From Candidatus Poseidoniales archaeon (GTDB lineage: Archaea > Thermoplasmatota > Poseidoniia > Poseidoniales > Thalassarchaeaceae), in contig JAPOFX010000002.1 of assembly GCA_028283505.1 (NCBI GenBank), positions 36,855 through 100,854 on the forward strand: a stretch of DNA of 64,000 bases. Direction: 5' to 3'. Numbering within the stretch: the first letter of the stretch is position 1; each line of letters begins with the position of its first letter. This document shows, one piece after another, positions 1-9,198 of this stretch. The position numbers and the translations under genes are program-made. The notes under the pieces are model-generated. The model saw nothing but the letters and a program-made list of their open reading frames with translations, was not told the DNA's origin and did not search any database.

Positions 1-204
1 CACTATGAATGCGGCAGTCTGCTTTCTCCTCATGGAATGCCCCCAGCTAAGTGACCATCAACGTCCTCGACTGACTTATGATGGTGATGGAGCGTCGTTC
101 GGACATGTATTCAAATGAAGTGTGTATGGAAAAAGCGAAAATGTCCAAAAATTGGCTTCAAAAAATATGATCATAGGATTTGTTCAAATGTCGTCAGCTC
201 CCGC

Positions 205-1023
205 ATGCCCCCGATATCCGTGAGTATGGAGATAACGCATCTGGGAAGTGGAAGCAGAGGCAACTCTGTCTTACTCTCAACTCCGGAGTCCAATGTTTTG
301 ATTGATTGTGGCTTTTCCCTGAAGAAAACTGAGTCTAAATTGCAAAAGTTGGACGTTGATCCAAAAGACATTGATACTATCTTAGTAACACATCACCACT
401 CTGACCACTCCAAGTCGGCGTTGAGGGCGTCTAAGAAGTGGGGTTGCAATCTAATCAGTAATGCTGAGACTGCAAGAAGATTAGAATGGGAGGGCACAGC
501 AAGGCTGAAAGTTTTCTCAGAGCTAGAAAGAATTGATGCGGGCGTTGACATAAGCTTACTCACAGTCCCTGTGCCACATGATGATTCCGAAAATGTGGCG
601 GTCATAGCATGTGACAGTGATGGGAAGAGAGCCGCGGTCGTTACAGATCTGGGAGAGGTAACCGCTGAGTTAATTTCTCATCTCAAAAAATGCAATCATA
701 TTTCTATTGAGGCAAACTATGACCGGGATAGGCTGATGAGGGGAAAATATCCTGATTCTCTGAAAAGGAGGGTATCTGGTAGAGGGGGTCATCTCTCTAA
801 TTATCAGACTGCCAATGCACTCCAAGAGATCGTGCATCCGGATCTGAGTAGTATAGTTCTCTGCCATCTTTCAGAGAGTAATAATCTACCTCATATTGCG
901 GAAAGTGAAGTACTCATGGGAATTTGCGACAGATTTAATGGAAGTCTAAGTATATCCAAACAAGAAGGTCCAGATTTCAGTAATTGGATTGGACAGAGTA
1001 ATCCCGAAAGGATAGTTGTATGA
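205..1023 (+). CDS. MBL-fold metallohydrolase (YycJ/WalJ-like); start probably 205 or 226 rather than 115
   Basis: ORF; MEITHLGSGSRGNSVLL...VLIDCGFSLKK and metal motif VTHHHSDHSK; the first 30 codons of the ORF look non-coding. Confidence 0.85.
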   Translation: MPPISVSMEITHLGSGSRGNSVLLSTPESNVLIDCGFSLKKTESKLQKLDVDPKDIDTILVTHHHSDHSKSALRASKKWGCNLISNAETARRLEWEGTARLKVFSELERIDAGVDISLLTVPVPHDDSENVAVIACDSDGKRAAVVTDLGEVTAELISHLKKCNHISIEANYDRDRLMRGKYPDSLKRRVSGRGGHLSNYQTANALQEIVHPDLSSIVLCHLSESNNLPHIAESEVLMGICDRFNGSLSISKQEGPDFSNWIGQSNPERIVV

Positions 1024-3552
1024 TTAATGTCCCATAACTACTCTGTGCACAGAATTTTGTACCTCTCTCATTCTGTCAACTGCACCCAATTCTCTGAATA
1101 CAACGAGTGACCTTTGCAAGTAATCCATCCTCTGTGAGCGATTGCTTTCAACCTCTCCAAGACGGGACAAAATTTCTCCCTGCATCATTCGGAAATCGTT
1201 TGCCTCAGCGATTGTTAATGCATCGAGATAGTGCTGTGCGGCTTCTTCGGTACTACCTGCGTCACTAAGAACCTGGCCGAGAAGAATCTCAACCTCCACG
1301 GCACTTCTAGGATCGGATTGGTCTGAGAGGATCTCTAATGCTCCAGTGTAATGGTGCATTGCTAAATTATTATCCTTTATTCTAGCATAGTATCTACCAA
1401 GGACAGCTCTCGACCTAGCGTGGAGTTTCTCTTGATTATTTTCTGCGGTTTCGTCATGGGCCTTCATTGCATGTTCCCTTGCCCTATCCATCTCCCCCAT
1501 TTCTAGGAAGGCTGAAGCTAGTCTAATTCTGGCCTCAGTAAGCTCAGGCGAGTCCTCTGATTCTAATAATTCCTCGACGTTTCCATATACCTCTATTGCC
1601 CTCTTGTTATCTCGCTGGCGCCTGAAGATATATCCCATGTTATTGTACGATCTGGCTGCTCCTTGTGCGTCCCTAAGTTTGATTTGCATCTCCAATGCCT
1701 TCTTGTGAAGGGATAGTGCTTTATCCATCTCCCCTTTCTTTACTGCCAAATCTGCCCGAGATGAGTATATTCTAGCCAAGGAGGTCGTAAGTTTGTGCTT
1801 AACAGCAATAGGAAGGGCGAGATCATATTGCTCCTCAGCTTCATCCCATCTGCCTTGGATAGACAGGATATCCCCCGTCAACTCGTGAATAACGAAACGT
1901 GTCCTTGGCCCGAACAAACTGGCTTCCAGGACTCTCAGGATTCCGAGAAGTTCTATGTGTCCAGCCTTGACCAGGGAATGGCCCTCCTCGGATAGTGCCT
2001 CAGCAAGCCCCTCTGTGTCTCCTGACATGTGGAGGTGGTGGATGTACTCAATACTCTCCGAAGGGTTTCCTTTCCTGACTCTGTACCATTCAGCGGCATT
2101 GGCGTGCAAGGATTGGCTCAATGAGTCCTCCATCGATCTTGTTAGGAATTCCCTTACCAAATCGTGAACATCGTAATTCTCACTATCCGCCTGCCTGGCA
2201 AGTCCTTTCTCGACCAAATCATCTAGGAGATCGGTTTCCATGTCCATTCCTGAAATTGCCTCCAATGGCATAGGCTCCCGGAATACCGCAATTGCTCCCA
2301 ATAATCTTTTTTCAGCGCCCGACAGTCTGCTGAAAATCTCCTTTTCAACGAAGGCCTCCAAGGTCTCGTGGAATGTTCCTCCAACACTTCCTCTGTTGAT
2401 TAGCTCAAGTACCAATGGATGACCTCTTGAAAGATTGTGAATGTGTAAAAACTGGGGCATATCAATGTCTTTCATTGTGGTTAGGATTTTCCTACTTGCT
2501 TCTTGATCGAGACCATCTAGTGGCATGACAAGTGTGACTATCCTCCCTGAAGTATCAGATTCTGGAACAACCATCCTAAAGGATCTCGAGAACATTACCA
2601 AACCTACATTTTCCAGTTCTGGAATTTTCAGCGAAAGTCCCCTAAGTACTGAAATTAGCGTTTCATCACCGACTTTGTGAAGATCGTCAATTACTACCAA
2701 GGCCGGAGACGTACTCAGGGCTTCCGACATTAGGTTCACAGCCATCTGGGGCTGTGGCACGGGGGAAGACGCAAGATAGTCTGACAGATCGTCGCTTCCC
2801 ATGGCAGATAGCCATTCTGCCATCGCTTCAAGAAAGGCCCTTGAGCCCTCCCAATCCTGACAACGGTGGTATAGCAGATTTCTCCTGTGTGTAAAGCTTT
2901 CAATCAGTTTGGCTGAAAGTGAAGTTTTTCCGATTCCAGCGATTCCAGGAACCAATATAGAGCCGGACTGATGCTCCAGCAAATTTACCATGTTCTCTAG
3001 CTCTAATTCCCTGCCATAGAACCTCCTAGTTCTGGGTAGGTCGCTGAGCGAGGTTACTAATTGCTTCTCGATATGTTTCGATAGATCTCGCTCAATCAAA
3101 TCTGCTGAGAGGACTGACAAATCTATCGTCCCGGAGTCGTCTAAGTATCTGATGACATCAACATGCCGTAGGGGAAGATCGGTATTTTCTAATGCTTCTG
3201 CAAGCTCCATGGTCGACGCTCTTCCATCCTTTCCGATTACCCTTACATTTTGCTTCCCAACCTTGGACCAAATATCATCAGCTAACTTAGCCCCCTCGTC
3301 AGTAAGGAAATACGCCTTTCTCTTCCTTGAAACACCAGTAACGTGGGCTTGCTTCTCCAACAAGTAACCTTGGTCCCTTAGGCCTGAAATAGCGCGTGGG
3401 ACATTTGATCTAGCGATAGATACTGCATTTGCGATTCCCATTTGAGAAAGAGCGAATGGGACTTCGACTTTTTCGGCATGATCTACGTAGTCCCTGAGGT
3501 GTAGTAGAATCCTCTCTTGGACCCCCGGCTTTGGAACAGCAGTAACGGTCAT
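1024..3552 (-). CDS. winged-HTH + STAND-type NTPase + TPR-repeat protein (MalT-like architecture with N-terminal HTH)
   Basis: N-terminal wHTH (SNVPRAISGLRDQGYLLEK), Walker A VPGIAGIGKTSLSAK, Walker B ALVVIDDLHK, C-terminal TPR-like helices. Confidence 0.8.
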   Translation of the reverse strand: MTVTAVPKPGVQERILLHLRDYVDHAEKVEVPFALSQMGIANAVSIARSNVPRAISGLRDQGYLLEKQAHVTGVSRKRKAYFLTDEGAKLADDIWSKVGKQNVRVIGKDGRASTMELAEALENTDLPLRHVDVIRYLDDSGTIDLSVLSADLIERDLSKHIEKQLVTSLSDLPRTRRFYGRELELENMVNLLEHQSGSILVPGIAGIGKTSLSAKLIESFTHRRNLLYHRCQDWEGSRAFLEAMAEWLSAMGSDDLSDYLASSPVPQPQMAVNLMSEALSTSPALVVIDDLHKVGDETLISVLRGLSLKIPELENVGLVMFSRSFRMVVPESDTSGRIVTLVMPLDGLDQEASRKILTTMKDIDMPQFLHIHNLSRGHPLVLELINRGSVGGTFHETLEAFVEKEIFSRLSGAEKRLLGAIAVFREPMPLEAISGMDMETDLLDDLVEKGLARQADSENYDVHDLVREFLTRSMEDSLSQSLHANAAEWYRVRKGNPSESIEYIHHLHMSGDTEGLAEALSEEGHSLVKAGHIELLGILRVLEASLFGPRTRFVIHELTGDILSIQGRWDEAEEQYDLALPIAVKHKLTTSLARIYSSRADLAVKKGEMDKALSLHKKALEMQIKLRDAQGAARSYNNMGYIFRRQRDNKRAIEVYGNVEELLESEDSPELTEARIRLASAFLEMGEMDRAREHAMKAHDETAENNQEKLHARSRAVLGRYYARIKDNNLAMHHYTGALEILSDQSDPRSAVEVEILLGQVLSDAGSTEEAAQHYLDALTIAEANDFRMMQGEILSRLGEVESNRSQRMDYLQRSLVVFRELGAVDRMREVQNSVHRVVMGH

Positions 3553-3611
3553 GGGTTTGTTAGCGGCAACACCTATTCAAGAATGTTCGTGAAGGAAGAG
3601 TGTTAATTGAT

Positions 3612-6600
3612 TCATTGATTATTATCGCCCTCGGGGACCCATTCCTCTTTTTCATTGTCCCACAGCCAACCCGGGTGATCATCGTCTTTGACAAACCTGC
3701 CTTCTCCATTATCCGGCCTCTCTTTCTTGTTATAGTTGTGGACTTCCTCGGCTTCATCTTCAAACTCGATAAAGAAATAGGCGAAAGCTCCGATGGCAAC
3801 AATGAGAACAATCGCAATTATCACGAATATGGACAGGCCTCCAGAAGTAGTATCACTGACTGTAATCTTTGACCCTTCGTAGTCCATACCTCCGTACTTG
3901 AACTGAGGAGTCGCAGATCCTGAAATTCTCGATGCAGGGATCCCGATTGACCATGTAGAGTCTTCTGATACTACGGTGCTATTCACAGGGGTTCCGCTTA
4001 TGGTGGCGGTAACAGTCCTTCCTGGTAGTCCAATTCCGGTAAAAATGGCGGTCTCATCTTCTAATATCCTGGAATCCTCCGGGGCATCAACCACGAATTC
4101 TATTCCGACTACCTTAATACTCATCGGGATAGAGTTGGCCTTCGAGCTAAATTGATCTGAAGCTACAAAGACAACATCATTGAGTGACCAGCCTGATATA
4201 TCGGCATCGAAGAATGACATCGATGTTGGGTTATATCTTGCTTTTCCGTCGGCGGAGATAGTAATCACGACAGGGTGTTGGTCATCAGAGTCGGTATCTT
4301 CACTATCATACACAGACAGAAGTAGTTCCTGATTTGGATCTGGGTCGGCAAAGAAATTCAGTAGGTCTATCTCAAAGCTTGTGCATCTATCTGCTGATTG
4401 GGAGTTTATTTCGCAGTAAAGTATTACTTCTTCAGGCCATTCTGTTTGATCGAAAATAGGTTGATTGTTGCCTGCATCCGGAGGGTTATCGGCAATTATA
4501 TTGACTGTTTTCCAATCACTATAGTCAAACCCGTCATATGACCTCATTCTAATCTGATATTCTGAGTTGTGCCTCAAAGCCCTAGAATCCCAAGTTGAAA
4601 TGAATTCACCATTGAGATTGAACTCAGTGACTGATTCTGAATGAACCTGAATCATGCCGTTAGCAGTGTCCAATACCTCAATATCCACTCTAGTGACGTC
4701 ATTATCATTATCCCTTGCAACGCCGGAGAATGTAGATTCCTCTGAAACTGGCATCCTATCTGATTCCTTTGGGGATGATATGCTAATAAATGGGGCACTG
4801 TTTGAATTATCGATGGTTAGAGTGAGTTCTGCTGGAGAGCATTCGTCGATTATCCCGTTACAGAAATCTGAGTCAGAGGCCCAGATCTTGAATGTGTAAT
4901 CAGCAACGATCCTTGGCTGTCCGCTGAAATCCCATGTCCACATCCAGGATGTCCCGCCTGAGACTGGAGTAACAACTTGGAAATTAGGGCCCTCGATTTG
5001 GAAATATATTTCGGAAATGTCCTTTCCGCATTGAGAAGGGCAACCATAGTAATCGTATGCCGCTCCTTCAAACGTGACTGTTCCATCAGAATGTGTGGAA
5101 AGCGGACTTGGGGAGCTCACAGAGACTGTAGGTGCTTGCGAATTCAGTTTTACAGAAATCATAGAGATGGGACTGTAGTCAATCCCGTCAAAAGCGCGGA
5201 ACTGGAAAACGTAGTCTCCTTCCGCCATTTGTGACATGTCTAATTCGTAGTACCACTCCTTGAATGGGTGGTTATCTCTGGTAACTTCGCCGTAAGATGA
5301 CCCTGAGGAATCAATAGCCATGTTGGCTTCTGACCAGTCACTAGTAAGTGGGTCTCTCACCTCTATTGAATGAACGTACCCCTTCTGTTCCCATTGTGCA
5401 CTTTCATCGGTTGGATAGAATGATGATAGGATTCCATCATGGGCATTTCCTGTTATGTTGACTACCTTTCTGAAGGAATGACCTTGGTCTTGGGTGATGG
5501 AGATTGATGGTGCTAAATTAACTAAATTGGCAGTTCCCTGATAAGATGTATCGTCTAATGTGAATTCGCCACTGTCTAATCCAAAGCCGAACTTGTATGC
5601 CGTATACCTATACAGGGAAAGTTCCCTGGTCCCGGCCGAATGATCGCAATCATCGTCATCGCTATCTGAGAGGAGATCCCCATCGTTATCAATCCCATCT
5701 GAGCATGAATCCTCATATTCATCATCTGCAAAACCATCTGGGTTGTTCCCGCCTCCAAGGCCCCTGAAATCTAGATGGAAGTCTGAAGGTAAAGCGAACC
5801 ATGGAGTGTATCCGTCGGACATTGTTTCGATATCGTAGAGGTCGTTTCCTAGAGCGTCCTCCACGAGAATACTTGCTCCTTCCACCCTTTCCCCATTTAC
5901 GAGAGCTTGGAATTTGACTAATTCGGCCCTTCTAACTTGCACCGCGTAAGGCGTTGGTTGAGTCTGAATTGCAATGGAAGAACGATCGATATTTGACAAT
6001 CCTGCAAATGTCAAAACTGTAGAGTTGTTATCCATTGACAGTGCCAGAGGGAAATTTCTGGGAGTAAGGTTATCGCAGTTAGAACACTCTTGGACTTCGG
6101 TTGGTATAATTCCATTTTGGAATCCATTCAATGGCCATGCCTCTTGATCTGGCCACGAAAGGACGACAGGGTACTGTCCCTGAGGAGGAGATGGTATGGA
6201 TTCTGATTGTACGGTTACGGCACTCTTGGTGATGTTGTATGTGGTGCCTATTCCATTCCAGATATTTTCAGAGAAAAAGGCTAATGTTCCATACTGCTGA
6301 TCACCAGCATAACCAGAATCATAATGTTTCAAGATGGCACCTGTTCCAGCTGCATCCCAGGTGTTTCTCCTGATATCCAATAGAGCGCCAACTGACCTGA
6401 TTCCATCTGAACTGCCCGCATCGATTTCATTGTCGTACATTGTCAATCCTGACCTGTATGCAAAAACAGCCGGACAAGTGAACTCTCCGCCGAAGTGTAA
6501 TGAGCTGGAGCAAGTAGCTGGATCGGTTGAAATTGTATTATTTGCGAGGAATGCCCTAGCTGCACTTGGAGCAGGTGCGTTACTCCCGTACTCTCCTGCG

Positions 6601-7841
6601 ATAATTGCCTCTCTGTTAGTATCGAAAATCGTGTTGTTCTCTGCGATTACATCGAATGATCCGTACATCCAGAGGCCGTTCCATCCACCTATGGGCCCGA
6701 TTTCATTGTCCATAATCTCAGCATAGCTAGAGAAAACAGCTATTCCACTGCCCTGTGAAGCCCCTGACAATTCATTGTTGTAAATATAGGCATGCCCCCC
6801 TCCATAAACGGTTATTGGAGTTCTCTGTGCAGTGGTGATCTGATTTCCAGCAATGGTATTATGATAGTCTATTTGGCCCACACTTTTCAGACTGTAGATG
6901 TCAATGCCGTTGCAGTTTACAGAGATGTCTGAGTTAGTTACCGAACCTGATGAATATCTGAGTGAGATTCCGTAATCGCCGACTGGGATTTCTGCTTCAT
7001 CTATTTCGATGAATGCGTCTTCAACCCATACAGTCGGTTTCCCTCCAGCATTATTTCCACATCCGTTATCTGAACCGATTAGTACAGGGGAGGACATAAT
7101 CAATGGGGTGATTGGTGTTCCGGAGCTGTAGATTTGAACAGCAGGGCCATCGACCCCACTGTCTTCATCATTGCCCACGATGTACTCACCGCCAACGAAC
7201 TGTGGTTGCGCTAAGCCGGTTGTCAGGACGCTGCTCGAAGCGATGTCCTGGAAGTCTATTTCTGTCAGAACCGGGCTAGCTCCGTCAAGAACTAGTGCGG
7301 CATATTTGAAACCATTCTGGTTATCTACGAAATGTGGAATCCCCCAAGCCCCGTCAATTGTCAGAAATCTCAATCCTGACTGTGAGAGGTCGATTGAATC
7401 TCTGACTATCAGCCCTTCATAGCACGATGGATCGGTGATTGTGATTTCGTACTGACCCTGTGATATACCGTTACATTCGCCCTCTGCGCTTTCGTTTTCC
7501 GGTTCCTCCCAACTAAAGGTTATCCTCTGAGCTGAATTGGCATTGCTGCTTGCACCACACGAAGAGAGACCGATGCATATGCTTCCTCTAGCGTCTAGAT
7601 GCGTACCATTCGGAAAGATGACATTAGTACTAGGCTCTATTATTAGCTTGGCCCCAGATGAGATGACCACGTCGCCTGTGAGTTCATGGGTTCCCTGCCA
7701 ATATTCAACACCGGAGATGGTTCCTGATGTGGTCTCATTGGAAGCAGCCACTGTCGATGCAGGACCTACCAGTGCAATGAAAATACTAGTCATCATCAGC
7801 ATCACCAGAATTGATGAGCTGGTTCTCTTATTGCGGGTCAT
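3612..7841 (-). CDS. large secreted surface protein: parallel beta-helix-like (right-handed) region, Ig-like domains, C-terminal TM and short cytosolic tail
   Basis: Signal peptide (SILVMLMMTSIFIALVGPASTVAAS), N-D-rich beta-helix pattern (NNELSGASQGSGIAVFSSYAEIMDNEI), TM IFVIIAIVLIVAIGAFAYFF, tail DDDHPGWLWDNEKEEWVPEGD. Confidence 0.75.
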   Translation of the reverse strand: MTRNKRTSSSILVMLMMTSIFIALVGPASTVAASNETTSGTISGVEYWQGTHELTGDVVISSGAKLIIEPSTNVIFPNGTHLDARGSICIGLSSCGASSNANSAQRITFSWEEPENESAEGECNGISQGQYEITITDPSCYEGLIVRDSIDLSQSGLRFLTIDGAWGIPHFVDNQNGFKYAALVLDGASPVLTEIDFQDIASSSVLTTGLAQPQFVGGEYIVGNDEDSGVDGPAVQIYSSGTPITPLIMSSPVLIGSDNGCGNNAGGKPTVWVEDAFIEIDEAEIPVGDYGISLRYSSGSVTNSDISVNCNGIDIYSLKSVGQIDYHNTIAGNQITTAQRTPITVYGGGHAYIYNNELSGASQGSGIAVFSSYAEIMDNEIGPIGGWNGLWMYGSFDVIAENNTIFDTNREAIIAGEYGSNAPAPSAARAFLANNTISTDPATCSSSLHFGGEFTCPAVFAYRSGLTMYDNEIDAGSSDGIRSVGALLDIRRNTWDAAGTGAILKHYDSGYAGDQQYGTLAFFSENIWNGIGTTYNITKSAVTVQSESIPSPPQGQYPVVLSWPDQEAWPLNGFQNGIIPTEVQECSNCDNLTPRNFPLALSMDNNSTVLTFAGLSNIDRSSIAIQTQPTPYAVQVRRAELVKFQALVNGERVEGASILVEDALGNDLYDIETMSDGYTPWFALPSDFHLDFRGLGGGNNPDGFADDEYEDSCSDGIDNDGDLLSDSDDDDCDHSAGTRELSLYRYTAYKFGFGLDSGEFTLDDTSYQGTANLVNLAPSISITQDQGHSFRKVVNITGNAHDGILSSFYPTDESAQWEQKGYVHSIEVRDPLTSDWSEANMAIDSSGSSYGEVTRDNHPFKEWYYELDMSQMAEGDYVFQFRAFDGIDYSPISMISVKLNSQAPTVSVSSPSPLSTHSDGTVTFEGAAYDYYGCPSQCGKDISEIYFQIEGPNFQVVTPVSGGTSWMWTWDFSGQPRIVADYTFKIWASDSDFCNGIIDECSPAELTLTIDNSNSAPFISISSPKESDRMPVSEESTFSGVARDNDNDVTRVDIEVLDTANGMIQVHSESVTEFNLNGEFISTWDSRALRHNSEYQIRMRSYDGFDYSDWKTVNIIADNPPDAGNNQPIFDQTEWPEEVILYCEINSQSADRCTSFEIDLLNFFADPDPNQELLLSVYDSEDTDSDDQHPVVITISADGKARYNPTSMSFFDADISGWSLNDVVFVASDQFSSKANSIPMSIKVVGIEFVVDAPEDSRILEDETAIFTGIGLPGRTVTATISGTPVNSTVVSEDSTWSIGIPASRISGSATPQFKYGGMDYEGSKITVSDTTSGGLSIFVIIAIVLIVAIGAFAYFFIEFEDEAEEVHNYNKKERPDNGEGRFVKDDDHPGWLWDNEKEEWVPEGDNNQ

Positions 7842-7914
7842 GGCGAGGGGGCATCGTAAGCGGATTATAACAAGTCGGTATCTTCGTTTTAGCCGAGCGT
7901 TGGAAAATCCAAGA

Positions 7915-9198
7915 CTAAAGATCGGAATTTAGCTCAAATGAGAGCTGATTTGCCCATTCAACGGCATTTAGTGAACCATATCCCGATGTCGAACTATGAT
8001 TTCCTTCCGATGAATCTGGCCTATCTGCTGAGTTTGCCAATGCTCTCTTCACCAAGTCCATCTCTTCAGGGTCGATCTTATTATTATCCCCTGCAATATC
8101 CTCTCCAAATTTCTCGAGCAACAAGGCTAATGCTCCTGAGACGAAAACTGTGGAGTCGCTAGTTCCAGATGAGTAGGCATATGGTGGATTAAGACTTGTA
8201 GAGGCAGTTGAAAAAATATTTACCCCTGGGGCAGTTATTTCCGGTTTTTGGTCAGGATACGTTCTAGGCTGTCCAGTGTATGGGTCTGTTTCCGATCCAG
8301 AAGCGCTGTCCCCCCAGGTCAATCCAGAACTTCTATCGGCACCAACGGCAATTACGCCTCTAATGTTGGCGGGAACAGAGACGTCTGCAGATTCAATACC
8401 AGTATTCCCTGCTGCGGCCACGACAAAAATTCCTGCATCTAATGCTTCTTGGACGGCAGTTACAGTCTCTGTTTCCATTCCCATTCCTTGGCCCGGGTCA
8501 GAACCTAGACTCAGACTAATTATGTCTGCCTCTTGAGTAATCCTACACCATCTTATGGCTAAAGAAACTCTATCCTGTTGACCAGAGGTTCCCTCCGGAC
8601 CTAATGCTAATGCGACCGATATGGACGCTTCGGGTGCAACTCCAACAAAGGTACCATTCGAGGCGATGATTCCTGCCATCATTGTTCCATGGAACTCGCT
8701 TCCAACATCCCGCACTTCCTGGTTTCCTTCTTCGATGAAATCCCTGAATCCAACTAAATTTATTCCAGAGAAGTCAGGATGGCTAACGTCTATTCCTGTA
8801 TCGACGATGCAGACAGATATTCCTGATCCATACAATCCCTCGCCCTGTAATTCCCTGATACCGGTAGTCTCGTATGCCCATTCTGAATCTGGCAATATTG
8901 GAGTCAGATATGAGTTAATGAACGGCCATGAGAGTAGCAGTGCTACCGTCCCGATAGAGAAGAAGACTGCCCCCCATGGCCACAGAGCTTCCTTTAATGG
9001 ATCGAGAGGCCAGCGTAACATGCGCGCTTCTTCGTCTGTCACACCATAGGCAGAGCCGGGATATCCCGGAGCGTGGGGGTCCACTGTAGTCAGCAACCTT
9101 GGGTCCTCTGGCTCGGGCATGAGCTCGAGGCGATCCATTGCGGGCACACTCCCCCCTGGTGCATCGTGCATAAATAACGGTGTATCAGAACGGTGCAT
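7915..9198 (-). CDS. membrane-anchored subtilisin-like serine peptidase (S8); start may be at 9171 or 9138
   Basis: Catalytic blocks VCIVDTGIDVSHPDF, HGTMMAGIIAS, SSGTSDSTVFVSGALALL; N-terminal TM AVFFSIGTVALLLSWPF. Confidence 0.88.
   Translation of the reverse strand: MHRSDTPLFMHDAPGGSVPAMDRLELMPEPEDPRLLTTVDPHAPGYPGSAYGVTDEEARMLRWPLDPLKEALWPWGAVFFSIGTVALLLSWPFINSYLTPILPDSEWAYETTGIRELQGEGLYGSGISVCIVDTGIDVSHPDFSGINLVGFRDFIEEGNQEVRDVGSEFHGTMMAGIIASNGTFVGVAPEASISVALALGPEGTSGQQDRVSLAIRWCRITQEADIISLSLGSDPGQGMGMETETVTAVQEALDAGIFVVAAAGNTGIESADVSVPANIRGVIAVGADRSSGLTWGDSASGSETDPYTGQPRTYPDQKPEITAPGVNIFSTASTSLNPPYAYSSGTSDSTVFVSGALALLLEKFGEDIAGDNNKIDPEEMDLVKRALANSADRPDSSEGNHSSTSGYGSLNAVEWANQLSFELNSDL

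Noticed and set aside
1-33. Possible minus-strand gene start (ATG at 33: MRRKQTAAFIV...)
   Set aside because: Only 11 codons are visible before the window edge; not enough to call.
6334-6726. 130-aa + strand ORF inside the beta-helix gene
   Set aside because: Antisense to a strongly supported CDS; composition reflects the opposite strand.
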